The notes under the pieces were generated by a model. That model was not told where the DNA came from, searched no databases, and worked only from the letters and a program-made list of their open reading frames with translations. Made by a program: the position numbers and the translations under genes. 64,000 nucleotides of DNA from Rhabditophanes sp. KR3021 (lineage: Eukaryota; Nematoda; Chromadorea; Rhabditida; Alloionematidae), in contig CAUJLY010000003.1 in assembly GCA_963281155.1 (NCBI GenBank), positions 4,278,001 through 4,342,000 on the forward strand. The letters are read 5' to 3'. Positions 35,286-45,877 of the stretch are shown here, one piece after another; position 1 is the first letter of the stretch; every line of letters starts with the position of its first letter.

Positions 35286-36791
35286 ATGTCCGAGCAAATT
35301 AATGAGAATGGTGAACGCTTGTCGGCAATAGATATTCTAAAAGACCTCCGGAAATCTATCAGTGGACCTAGAGGCCCCAAAAACCTCAAGAAACTATGGA
35401 AATTTGTTAAAGAAGCAGAGACTAGCTTCGTAAGTTTTAATCGTTTCTTGCTTAATTAATAAATATGCTAGGAAATACAAAGTGAAATTAATGCTAGTGG
35501 GAAAGCACTAGATGTTGTGTCAACATTGTTGTGTTCCTACAATGGAAGCCTGGGGAAGCAAGACAAGTACATATTTGACATTTTAAATGTCATGGAAAAG
35601 AATTGTGGAATTTCGATGATTAGATTTTTGCCCTTTCAATTTGGGGAAACTGCTAAGCCATACTACGAAGAGTTGGTCAAAATCGGTTCGTTGCTCCATC
35701 AGCGTTTATCTTATACTGACTCGTTGAAGCAACTGGATAAAGAACGACTAGGGTTCAGCATCAAGACGGTTTCGCAGTTCGAAACTCTGTCATCTGCTGG
35801 GAACGATGTCGTCTACGACCCAAGATTTCTCCTAAGGTTATTCTCCTCAATGATGGAAGTTGGAAGTGACTTGAGGTCTCGTGACTTTATTAGTTTGGGT
35901 TGCCTTGGATATATTTTTGCCGCCACATCTGTGAGGAATGAAGAAGTCAGAGCTAGTGCTTATATTTGCCTACACAGGTTCTACGCTCATCTCAATCAAG
36001 TGGCGTCTGATTCTTTTGAAACGAAGAAGTTGGTGCAGCAGTTGATTCGTCAGTACAAGGAAAGTTTGAGTGCAGTAAATTTGCGCATTCCGAACATCAT
36101 TACGCATTACTTCGCTCGTGCTTCCGTCGTTTTAATGAACCCAGCATCGCCAATATTTGGAAGAATTTGCAGTTTGCTAATCTCACGTCCAACCATCAAA
36201 ATGGGAGCTCCTATTCTGTTCTATCAAATGTTGGAAAGTGCTAATATGGAGAATCTGAATGGAGAGACTGAATTTATGTTGGATATGCTGTCTGGTTCCT
36301 TAATTGATAGTGAGGATTTCCATATTTTGAATAGTGCTGGTGGATTCAAGGCCATTTTATCCCTCTTCTATTCAGAACTATCAACGCCTGTTACAAGGAA
36401 GTACATTCTGATGATTGTAAATAATGTGGCTGGGATTCAGACATCGATAAGTACACTTGTCGGAACACTGCAAATTCAATCTTGGATCGTCGGCAACATG
36501 AACTGCTCCCGCACGAGTAATTGGGAGTTATGTTTTTTGGGGCGGATCTTCTATAAGCTTTACAACAATTTAATTCAAGAAATGGCTCAAGGGGAGATTA
36601 AACCTGAAGAGGTGGAAAAGCTAGAGATGCTTGGGTACTCCTTGAAGTTTTGCTCAGCTAAAGTGTTGGAAAGATTTGAGATTGGATATGATGCCCAATT
36701 TAGTGGCGGAAAAATTGAAAATAAAATGGACTCTGTTAGGCCAAAAGATCTCGAGGAATTGATATGCAGACCAATTTCGGCACAATCTTAG
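35286..36791 (+). CDS. URB1: URB1/Npa1 C-terminal-domain protein (ribosome biogenesis)
   Basis: URB1 is a giant nucleolar HEAT-repeat factor for 60S subunit assembly. Exons 35286-35429 and 35472-36791 (42-bp intron, phase 0) encode only 487 aa, against over 2,000 in human. The content corresponds to the family's C-terminal third: ILNVMEKNCGISMIRFLPF, VVYDPRFLLRLFSSMMEVG (human LYDPCFLLQLFSEL), ASAYICLHRFYAHLNQV, INSAGGFKAILSLFYSE-like block (LNSAGGFKAILSLFYSELS), and YILMIVNNVAGIQ. The large N-terminal Npa1 domain is absent upstream, where the 21-bp repeat and the head-to-head PSME4 fragment lie. Either a genuine short form, with the remainder encoded elsewhere, or a truncated copy that kept an open frame. 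Confidence 0.75.
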
Positions 36792-37136
36792 AGATCCTAA
36801 ATTTAGAATTTGTTAAATGTTGTTTTTCTTAAAGTTAAAATTTGTTAAATGTTGTTTTTCTTAAATTTAGAATTTATTAAATGTTGTTTTTCTTAAATTT
36901 ACTAGATACCTTTTAAATAATAAAGTGTTTTACCGATACAACAAGTTTACACGATATTGTATTAATATAATATTAATTCACCATATTAGAAATAAATTTT
37001 TTATATTATGCACACCCTTTTCCTTAATATTTAATTATTTTAAAGTTGATCAAAAATAAGGAATGTAAATTTACTTTATTGCTTGAAAAGAATGAATTTA
37101 TGATTTACGTTGCTTCTAGTAACCGAGATATGTCTT
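36792..37136. other. Convergent spacer URB1 / MATH-BTB
   Basis: Contains the 33-bp repeat listed separately and AATAAA motifs for both genes. Nothing else is seen. Confidence 0.4.
36798..36901. repeat. 33-bp tandem repeat, 3 copies, at the URB1 3' end
   Basis: Three nearly identical units of GAATTTGTTAAATGTTGTTT followed by TTCTTAAATTTA begin 7 bp after the stop codon, so they are probably part of the 3' UTR. Confidence 0.8.
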
Positions 37137-38582
37137 CTAAAGACATCTGCTCAACAAATTCTCGTGATACATTTGGCTGTATCCTCTTTCGACGTTGGGT
37201 TTGATGAGGCTTTCGTAAACTTGAACTCCAAATTCATTCAAAGGATCCATTCCACTGGCAAGTAATCCATCCCACAAGCCTGTTTGAGAAGCTTGAACAG
37301 CGAGCATGATGATAGCTTCATCTAATCCCATACAAATGGCTTCCTTCATCTTATCCAGCCAGCAAAGTTCTTCATAATTGACAAGATGAAGCGCAAGTTT
37401 GCGGAGAATCAGATTAAAACTAAAGCTTGTGGCTGCCAAGGCTAGAGCTTTGAAATTGGTCCAAATAGGTCGTTTGGTTGAGTAGACTTGGTACAAGAGT
37501 TCCTTAATAGCATCCACGGAAAAATTGTCCAAATTGATGGTCACTGGTCCGGGGCAATTCATATCGTCTCCAATTAATTCCTTTAAATAAGTAGAATGGA
37601 CTCCAATCACCGTTTTGTATGTCTTCAACACAGTTCCATTGCTAAAAGCCAAATAAACATCTCCCTCCTCAAAAGTAGGCAACATGTCAATACTCTTGTG
37701 GACGATCTCAACATCGACTTTCAACGGCTTATACTTCAATTCATCTCCAATAAAACAAGTGTAAGGGTCAAGCCTAGCTCCTTGCTCACAACAATGGTAG
37801 AACTGCTTGCACACATTTCCATTTTCATCCAAACATTGAACCTTGATTTGGAGTTGATAAATGACATCTGTATTTTCATCATCAGACGTCACACCAAGTT
37901 CAAAAAAATCATGTCCACTGGTACCTTTACATCCTTTGATATTAAGGGAAGCTTCCTCAGTCTTGAAAGTAATTATCTTTTCAGAGTCAGTACAAGGCCC
38001 TTTTGTTGCAACTTTCCCATTTTCTGTCAAATTAACTGTCATTCTAGACAATAATCCAGCTTCAATTACACGGCCAGTGGCTGAAGAGGATGCAGATGGT
38101 AGTCCATAGCAAATTGACTTGCTGAGTACATCGATTTCCATCTTGATTTTCTTTGCCAATACTGTGCTTGACAACAAAATTTCATAGTTAGCCAAATCGT
38201 AGCCTTGATCAAAGATAGTCTCAAAGCTTTTATCAGCACATCCATTTTGATTAACAGCTGTCATCGTGAGTTTCAATTTGTACAGAGCGTGCACTCTCTT
38301 GTCTTTAGAAAAAGTAGACAATCCGATGAATGCTTTTCCTTGCTCATTCTTGATATCAGTGAGTTGTAGGAAGCCTTGATCCATTTGAAAGCGAATGCTC
38401 TTCTCTCCATTTTGAACAGGCAAACGTTCAATGACATCCAATCCATTCTTAACAATAATTGTCATCTTGCCAAAGATACTAACAGTTGGACCAACTGCAT
38501 AAATAGTTGAATACTTGAACTCAGAATCCCATTCCGGAGCAGTTTGAACAGATACACTAGACAAACATCTAGACCGAACCAT
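37137..38582 (-). CDS. MATH-BTB-type protein (BATH-like)
   Basis: Intronless 481-aa ORF. The C-terminal half holds a BTB/POZ fold: GDVYLAFSNGTVLKTYKTVI, GVHSTYLKELIGDDM, VTINLDNFSVDAIKELLYQV, YSTKRPIW, then a BACK-like helix (LRKLALHLVNYEELCWLDK). The N-terminal 280 residues contain two repeated MATH-like beta domains; related phrases recur (EKSIRFQMDQGFLQLTDIKN and EKIITFKTEEASLNIKGCKG). Such proteins are substrate adaptors of Cullin-3 ubiquitin ligases and are expanded and fast-evolving in nematodes. Lies 114 bp downstream of the CCCH gene on the same strand, possibly one transcription unit. Confidence 0.7.
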   Translation of the reverse strand: MVRSRCLSSVSVQTAPEWDSEFKYSTIYAVGPTVSIFGKMTIIVKNGLDVIERLPVQNGEKSIRFQMDQGFLQLTDIKNEQGKAFIGLSTFSKDKRVHALYKLKLTMTAVNQNGCADKSFETIFDQGYDLANYEILLSSTVLAKKIKMEIDVLSKSICYGLPSASSSATGRVIEAGLLSRMTVNLTENGKVATKGPCTDSEKIITFKTEEASLNIKGCKGTSGHDFFELGVTSDDENTDVIYQLQIKVQCLDENGNVCKQFYHCCEQGARLDPYTCFIGDELKYKPLKVDVEIVHKSIDMLPTFEEGDVYLAFSNGTVLKTYKTVIGVHSTYLKELIGDDMNCPGPVTINLDNFSVDAIKELLYQVYSTKRPIWTNFKALALAATSFSFNLILRKLALHLVNYEELCWLDKMKEAICMGLDEAIIMLAVQASQTGLWDGLLASGMDPLNEFGVQVYESLIKPNVERGYSQMYHENLLSRCL

Positions 38583-38696
38583 TTCAGAAAATACGAATAA
38601 ATATGTAAGATGACAACGCCAAAATTATTTAAGCCAAAATTTACATTTATTCAAGATTTATTATGAAACGACGACAGAATTTAAAAATGAATGACA

Positions 38697-40616
38697 TCAA
38701 TCAGAATATTTCTTTGGAAATTTACGAGAATTTTGATAGCCATTTGGATTTTCATTCGACAATTTTCTTTTTCTTAGACCATTGCCTTGTGGATGAACAG
38801 TTGATTCGTAGGTATTTATTCGGGAATAATGAGCACTATCAGCTTGTTTTACCGTCCTTTTAATACTATTATAACCACTCTCATTGCATTCCTGCTCCCT
38901 GATAGGCTGATTATTGAAATGACGCTTATCATGGATCTTTCTTTGCCCAGAAATTACATCAAAAGTATTCATTGGAGTCCAATTCGAACTTGATGGCGCT
39001 TTTCTTTCTAATTTCTCATAAATAATGTCACATGGCCTAACCCAATTAATATTATTTCCACTCATTTTATTGGGATTTGAAGAATTAGACAGTAGTGGGA
39101 GTTTCGGCTTATCCATAATTAATGGCTTTGAAATACGTTCTACCTGTGGAATAAATGGAGTTGAGATCCTGATTGTCTTCTTGGCCTCGTTTTCTTCATC
39201 CATCATTCCATTGTACAATTTGCTTCTCTTTGCTTTTAAAGCAATTTCTTTATCAACCATCGCAAATATGTCAAAAGACAAATCAGTCAGAACGTTAAAC
39301 GACTTTTCAACAGGTGGTTCTTCGCTTGAACTGAGCGTGCTTCCTTCAGAGGAGACGTTCAACCCTTTTTCCCCTGTGCATTCTTTCTTTATATCAATTT
39401 GATCGCTAATTTCATTTCTAATTTCTTCTGGAGTCGCAGGAGGAGAATTTATTAAATCATCCAAACAACCTAATTCCGCCTTTATTTCCTTTTCTTCCCT
39501 TATTCCTGGAGTTACTTCAAGACATTCCTCAATAAATTGATTGGTTGGTTGATTGGTAGATTCGATTCCAACAACTTCTGATTTCACTTCATTTTTGACA
39601 TTTGCGACTATTGCGAACTGCTCGTAAATTCCACGATGGTACTCAGTGAACTTTCTCATGTCAAAATCAGATTTCCAATCATCAAACGCTTTATTTATTG
39701 CCTCGTCCCTCGCTTGCTTATTATGAAGCATGGCTTGTTTCTTACGATCTTCTTTCATTCCTTCAATAATTTGAATACCAATTTTATCGAGTGGTTCGTG
39801 TGAAAACTTGCACTTCTTACGAAACTCATAGGAACACTTGTTATGAGCATGGAAAGGATAACAAGGAAATTCGCCGTGCATCATCTTACATTGTAAACCA
39901 CGTGAGCAGCTTTTATGCTTGTAAAATTCGCAAAGTTCCGGAATTCGGTTGGAGTCTTCGAGTTTATGAGAATAAACACAACTCACACCCTCCCTGCAGT
40001 ATCCATCTCGATAAAATTTGCATAATAGCTTTTGAGATGGAATAAATTCCTCCCCGAGATACTTCATTTTATTCTGAAAAGCTCGCCTCTTTTCAATCAA
40101 AATGCGCTCGTCCTCTGTTAAACCTGAGCAATCGAGGCCATTTGATGTCGTGGGACTAAACGGATTAAGGTCGGCATACGGATCCATTTCATGCACTCTA
40201 AATTTATCTTCGAATGGCATATTCTTGAGCTCGGCAACTTCGTTCCAGATATTGAAGTTCATTTCACCAATGTCCTTTGGTTCTCTTGGACCTCTCGAGT
40301 CTTTCTTGGTAGTAGCAATAGTCTCTAAAAAGGCTTTGTATTCATTTATCTTCGTTTCTTTAAACATACCAATGTCATCATCAGACAACTCTCCATCTTC
40401 CAGCTCTTCCTTGTCAGGCGTATCTTCAATCACAGCTCTTTCTTGCCCATCTTCTACAATAACTTTTTCTTGACCATCTTCTATAATATCTTTTTCTTCA
40501 TTCATATCTTGGAAATGTTTGACTTGATCGACAATTACATTTTGGTCACAATAATCTGTTGTGCCAATCACAGATACACCATCATCAAGCTTAGCAATCC
40601 TTACCGATTCAGCCAT
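38697..40616 (-). CDS. CCCH zinc-finger protein of the ZC3H4/ZC3H6 type
   Basis: Intronless 639-aa ORF. An acidic N-terminus (DKEELEDGELSDDDIGMF; the DGELSDD motif is typical of the ZC3H4/6/8 and Suppressor-of-sable group) precedes three clustered CCCH fingers: CKFYRDGYCREGVSCVYSH, CEFYKHKSCSRGLQCKMMH and CYPFHAHNKCSYEFRKKC-KFSH. A long disordered Glu/Ser-rich region follows and the C-terminus is basic (LRKRKLSNENP, a possible nuclear signal). Members restrain unproductive noncoding transcription through RNA binding. Function here is by analogy. Its 3' end is 114 bp from the MATH-BTB start. Confidence 0.82.
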   Translation of the reverse strand: MAESVRIAKLDDGVSVIGTTDYCDQNVIVDQVKHFQDMNEEKDIIEDGQEKVIVEDGQERAVIEDTPDKEELEDGELSDDDIGMFKETKINEYKAFLETIATTKKDSRGPREPKDIGEMNFNIWNEVAELKNMPFEDKFRVHEMDPYADLNPFSPTTSNGLDCSGLTEDERILIEKRRAFQNKMKYLGEEFIPSQKLLCKFYRDGYCREGVSCVYSHKLEDSNRIPELCEFYKHKSCSRGLQCKMMHGEFPCYPFHAHNKCSYEFRKKCKFSHEPLDKIGIQIIEGMKEDRKKQAMLHNKQARDEAINKAFDDWKSDFDMRKFTEYHRGIYEQFAIVANVKNEVKSEVVGIESTNQPTNQFIEECLEVTPGIREEKEIKAELGCLDDLINSPPATPEEIRNEISDQIDIKKECTGEKGLNVSSEGSTLSSSEEPPVEKSFNVLTDLSFDIFAMVDKEIALKAKRSKLYNGMMDEENEAKKTIRISTPFIPQVERISKPLIMDKPKLPLLSNSSNPNKMSGNNINWVRPCDIIYEKLERKAPSSSNWTPMNTFDVISGQRKIHDKRHFNNQPIREQECNESGYNSIKRTVKQADSAHYSRINTYESTVHPQGNGLRKRKLSNENPNGYQNSRKFPKKYSD

Positions 40617-41081
40617 TTTTTAAATACGTATCTATGACAACTCGTGAAATGAATTACAATCCTCTGTTTTTATCTTTTTCGACAACACCAATTTTAATAT
40701 TAAAACCTTTTTAAATTCAAATTTACGATGATTTTAGAATCGTCACTAATAACTTAAATTTACAACGTGTGATTTGACAATTGTAAACGATATTCCACAA
40801 TAGTTGTCTTTTATGTGTTTTGTAATCTTTTAATGTAAAAGCTTCCTTGATGTGGTACAAGCTATACGATTCTAAATCAACAAAGGAAAAAGCTGTATTT
40901 ACCAAAGACATTAAATAGTTTTTTAACCTTACATATACTATCAAAAATTTATTAGACAATGGGTACAAATGTTTTAATAAGTGTTGGTTAGTATTGCTGA
41001 AAGCCATAATAGTACAGAAAAATTATCACCAAGTAATACAGAGAATAGTTGCCTAAACAGTACAGATAAATTACAGATAAA
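40617..41081. other. Spacer with one doubtful small ORF
   Basis: A minus-strand ATG ORF of 94 codons (41007-40723) is open, but it has no recognisable motif and no signal peptide. I do not call it a gene. Confidence 0.3.
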
Positions 41082-42900
41082 CTACTGGTTGGATTGTTGT
41101 CTGCTGGAGACAAAGTAAAACTCGTACAAGAATTTGGCATTCTCGATGAATTTCTTCTGAACTAATTCGATGGCATGTTCATTTTTCACTTTGTCGGTTA
41201 GAAAATCGCATAAATCATTTACGGATTGGAGCATCTCGCCTTTGAAGTCTTCAATCAGGACATCTTCAATGAATGGTTTGGGAACGGTATAATGAAGGGA
41301 AGCTTGGACGAGACTACTCTTGCCATCTGGAGCCAGGTTTGGTTGTTCTTCCTGGACAAGTTCAGTGGTCAAAGTTCCGGAGTAGCTTGATTCACTACCA
41401 TTAGTTGAAGAGGTGGAGTTGAAGGTAAGCGCATCTCTTTGAACGGAAGTTTGGCTATCTTCCTTAGCAACAGAAATGGCAGTTACCAGTTCATTTTGAG
41501 TAGTCTCTGTTGGGAAGAGAGATAGGTTTGATCTGCGCTTGTGATCATCGATAATGGAGTGTTTTGAAGGACTTGTTCCATTACATTTCAATTCACTGAC
41601 AGCAACAGATGTAGGAGCGGTGTTTTCAGAAACAGACTCCACTCTAACCATCTCTGGACCTTCAAAATGGCGAAGAGATTGACCCCCGAATCTACTTGAC
41701 TGGTCAATCGTAGTGCACGTATTGACTGAAGTATACCCGATTCCTTTGACGTAACTTGTTGACAAGTACCGAGCGTGAGTCATTTTGTCGGGGAAGGTGT
41801 TTTGATGGTCATTGTTGTCGCACATTCTTTCAGTTGAATTGGCAATGCAATGGATGTCGAATCGAGCAAGAGTATCTTCTAGATTGTCTCTGAATGTTTG
41901 ATTGCAGTCAATCGCCTCCTTTTCAAAGTTAGCCACACGAGTCATCAATGCTTTTCCACAAGAAGTTTCCTCTAATTCTTGAGCAAATGTCTTTCGAATA
42001 GACTTGCGATGAGCCTTGGAGTCAGGTTGGGCAGGATTTTGAGAGATACTCGATGACACGTCCTTCTCAGAGATGGTATTGCCAATCTTGTCATCCTGGA
42101 ACTTGATGATTGGCGACACTTTTCTTCCTTTCCTCATCATCCTTCTGGCCATTGCAGCAACTTCAGTGTCGTCAAGTTGGTTTGGGGGCTTAGGAAGAGC
42201 CGGGGAGTTCAAAGTTGGGCGATATTTTCCACTTTTTTCACTTAATTCTTCCATAACCTTCGATCCGCAATTTATAGCTTTCTTTTGGTGTCTGAAAGTT
42301 TCGTAAAATGCCATCGTTGATTCAGAGTCGTTGCTTTTTATAGTAGAAGGCTCTTCAAAGTTCGTGGAGGGAGTTAGAACAGATGAGGTTGCACTTCGAA
42401 GACGAGTATCCTTGATCTCTTGAATAGGTCTCAAAGTGGCCTTAGATTCATCTCCCACTAAATAGTGCTTCAATTCTTCGGCACGTCTTCGATTCTTGAG
42501 TGGGTGGGCTTTAATGGTTGGAGCAACAACTGTGCTATTTACGACCAAGGGTAGAGTTGATTCATCGATGCAACAAGTTTCATAGGCCTTCATCTCCTCC
42601 TTTGCATTATCCATAGAATTACATTGGCTCCAATCAGCCAACCAAACACCTTTACAATTTTGACCATTCGTAGTGGCAGGCTTGATTTGTTGAGTAGCAT
42701 TTGCCGAATCTGACACGTCACCTAAATAACCAGTCGAATTGATTGTTTGTTCCTTGTTGACTAAAAAATATACTATACATTTCAATATATAAATTACCTA
42801 AATCTACACGAACGGGAATAGCTGATATTTTGACCTTTCTCTTTGACGAATCTTCATTGGATCTTTTGGAGCTGTTAGATTTTGAACGTAGGCGATGCAT
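41082..42900 (-). CDS. Large disordered protein of unknown function (593 aa)
   Basis: Exons 42798-42900 and 41082-42760 with a very short 37-bp intron (GTAATT...TTTTTAG) that keeps phase. N-terminus is basic and Ser-rich (MHRLRSKSNSSKRSNEDSSKRK), followed by long Ser/Thr/Asn/Glu-rich low-complexity sequence. Two local structured-looking parts: AAMARRMMRKGRKVSPIIKF (basic helix) and a C-terminal helix of about 65 residues (FIEDVLIEDFKGEMLQSVND, then LVQKKFIENAKFLYEFYFVS). No signal peptide or membrane segment. Divergent from the next disordered gene with 205 bp between starts, suggesting co-regulation. I do not recognise it. A scaffold, cytoskeletal or germline function would be guesswork. Confidence 0.7.
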
Positions 42901-43105
42901 GCTGGTCAGTAAATAGATTTACACTTTATTAATGGAATGGAATTTTAACTCACTTTTATACAGGCAAAATTTTAATAGTCACATCATTAAATTGTGCGCT
43001 GATCTAATAATATCCAAATTTATACCCAAATTTATATTCAAATCTATATGCTATTTAAGTATCGAAGGACTAAAGGATGTCATGCTAGGATTCTTTATAA
43101 TTTTT

Positions 43106-44559
43106 ATGAATTCAAACACAACTCCGTTTAAGAAAGTGGTTTCTAAGAAAAGTCTTTCTAGAAAAGCAAGCAACCCTAATCTTCCATTGGCTGACGGTTA
43201 CGTAAGTTAAATTAAACAATGCCAATATTAGTAAACCTCTTCGTTTAGGCTTCAACAGCTTTTGAAAACGTAGAATGTATGCTTGACAAGATCTTCAGTA
43301 AGGCTCGTGGGCAAGCGTTTTGTGTTAAGCAGGACAAGCAAGATACTCCTGAGTCATTTCGAAAACAGACAATTGAACAGCCTCCACAACTCCTACGCGA
43401 AGACGAACCTCTCTATGAAGATTGCATGACTCCGACTTCTGCTATCAACTCCAATAAGATCTACATGGCCCCGTCTTATTCGGCTCTTCGTGACTCTGAA
43501 AATATTGGCACATCTTATGTTTCGAATGCCCCAACCTCAGCAAACACTGCTTTATCAATGAACAGCCAAAAGTCCAGCTGTACCTCCGGAGTAACTGCTC
43601 CTTCAATCAAAAGTCACAATAGTCTCACTCAAACATCACCGGTAACTGCCTTATCAATTAAAAGTCAGTCTGATGGAAAGGGTGCTAAACGACAATTTCC
43701 TACAAACTCCGTTTTGAAAGCTTCTACTCCATCAATTGGATCACCTGAACACCACTTCAAAAGAAAAAACTTGCTGACTCCAAGTTATGGAAACTTTGCT
43801 AAGAAAGGCGAAACTGAATTGTCTTCTGGCCCTAATACTTCCGAATGTTCAACTGCTTCCTTTTACAATGACGGTTCTGTCGGAAAAAATGGTAATGAAG
43901 ATGATCTTGAAAATATTGGTGTGAATGAGATTTGGTCAGGAGTTCCTCCATCAAGTATGAGGGTACGTAAGATTGTTGATTCTCAAACTCACTTGGGAGC
44001 TGATCTCATTCCAATGACTGAACAAAAATGCCAAATCTTTTATGATGAGCCAGTCAAGGCAAGTGGATTGAAAATTGCAGATGTTCGGGGTCGTTGCTCC
44101 TACGCTGATTCTTCTACCCATGGTGCCAAGTCACTTTCCCCACCATCAGATGCATCAATCTTGTCTAGAAGTCAGAAGAGAACAGGAGTCAGATCAAGGG
44201 AATTCCATCCTTCTAGAAGCTCCAACGTGAATACTTGTCAATCCTTGAACACTACTTCGATCATTACGGACTCCTCTGTGCCATTTGATCGTCGTCCTCA
44301 ACAAGTCAATTACTCTGCAACCTCTAGCTCGGGAAAATATCCAGTTCAGCTTCATCCAACTATGAAAGAGTCTCGATCAGCTTTATTACCCCATGAAGAA
44401 GACCTATACATCGTGATGAGCGATGGCAAAGGCAATCGAGTCAATATTTCACTGTCTATGCTCCTCAAGTCTTTCAAGGGGGGAAATGGTCCTATGACAG
44501 CATCTTGTATCACCCTTGGCAGCAAAATTATTTGGTTAAAAAATAAGGTTCGACATTAA
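43106..44559 (+). CDS. Disordered Ser/Thr-rich protein of unknown function (468 aa)
   Basis: Exons 43106-43201 and 43249-44559 (47-bp intron, phase 0). The start is the ATG at MNSNTTPFKKVVSKKSLSRK; an upstream in-frame ATG at 43079 would add a hydrophobic stretch and looks like 5' UTR. The protein contains a triple internal repeat of the type VTAPSIKSHNS / VTALSIKSQS near residues 115-155. Overall it is Ser/Pro-rich, with a more ordered C-terminus (EDLYIVMSDGKGNRVNISLS, MLLKSFKGGNGP). No domain recognised. Paired head to head with the 593-aa disordered gene. Confidence 0.68.
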
Positions 44560-44985
44560 AATTTGTGTGTTATGGAGACGAATGCCATACAACTATTTAA
44601 TTTAAACGTAACCTACCATTAATTATTGAGGTTAAATTAGGTATTGGTGGTCAAGTTCTATAAAATTCATTGAAAACATTAATGTTAATTGATAAATAAA
44701 AGAAATTACATTGTCTTTTTATGTTGTTTCAAATTATAAATAACTTTTTGCGTACATTGCATTTTGCTATATGTAATTCAACAACCGCCTAATTTAACTT
44801 TTTTTAAATAAATTGAAGACTATTCCGATCCTAATTTTGGATCATAGTGGTGTAATTAAAATAAATATGTAAGTAATTTGCAAAATAATTTATTAAGCAA
44901 ATAAATAAAGAATATTTATACAATTATTGGATAGATATGGATATAAATAGTAAAAGAATTATATAATAGTTACGAATGTAAAATA
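44560..44985. other. Convergent spacer, no gene seen
   Basis: AT-rich with AATAAA motifs on both strands. No other feature. Confidence 0.4.
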
Positions 44986-45354
44986 TTAATGTATCTCATG
45001 ATCGTTGTCGTGATATTGTGGACGTCTCAAAGAACCTGGAATATATCGTTCATTATTTTTAGAGAAATTGTCAAAATCGATGGTATTATTGAAATGAACA
45101 CAATAGAGGATAGTATTAGTTGTGTATTGCACTGAACAATATTTGAATTCTTTTTTGTTTTCAAAGCAAGTACACATCTTATTTAACAAAGAGAAGGGAG
45201 ACGTTTCTTGAAAGGGATTTTCAGGATCAGATTCCACAAGTTCTTCATTTCCTTTTATATTAAGACGTTCCTCCATATCATCATTGGCATCATGTATATC
45301 CTTATTCTCTTCCATATCGTCATTGACTTCGAAGCGAGGCAGTAGATTACACAT
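44986..45354 (-). CDS. Hypothetical acidic protein (122 aa)
   Basis: Single ORF starting MCNLLPRFEVNDDMEENKD, with a repeated DDMEE acidic segment, a Cys pair region (MCTCFENKKEFKYCSVQY) and a Tyr/Arg/His-rich end (RRPQYHDNDHEIH). No signal peptide. An acceptor-like TTTTGTTTAG sits about 45 bp upstream of the ATG. It is not recognised, and there could be an additional 5' exon. Confidence 0.35.
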   Translation of the reverse strand: MCNLLPRFEVNDDMEENKDIHDANDDMEERLNIKGNEELVESDPENPFQETSPFSLLNKMCTCFENKKEFKYCSVQYTTNTILYCVHFNNTIDFDNFSKNNERYIPGSLRRPQYHDNDHEIH

Positions 45355-45877
45355 TCCAAACGAGAAATGTTTAGGACAGATTTACATTTAATTTTCCTAA
45401 ACAAAAGTAAGTTGTCAACATACATATTGAACCTACAAAATGAAGCACATGTGTATTGTAATGTATTTTGTTGCCATTGGTAAACCATGAAATATGTGTT
45501 TCATATTATTATGTAGGTAAGGGATATAAAAAATCTGCCTGCTCTGTTGTATCGAAAATAATAATTGTGTTTAAGCTGTTATTTATGGTAAAAATTCTAA
45601 TATTATGTAAACCTTTGCTAAACTCTGATCTTTTTGGTTTTGTTTACAAATACTTGAACTTGCACTAGATCAGATGTAATTATAAATAGATACTATTATC
45701 AACTTTAAACTTGTTGCTGGTTATAAAAATAATTTTGTCAACAAAAAATAGAGTTATTTGGTATTAGCTTTAAAGTTTAAATTGAGATTAACTACGATTT
45801 TGCATGTTTTACATACAATTAAAAATTAAAATTACTATAAATGTACAAAGAACATTGGTATTGCTTTCAATTGGAAA
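45355..45877. other. Intergenic, no gene seen
   Basis: AT-rich divergent spacer before the lipase gene. Short open frames have no coding look. Confidence 0.35.

Noticed and set aside
40723..41007. 94-codon minus-strand ORF
   Set aside because: No motif, signal peptide or splice context; AT-rich chance frame is as likely.
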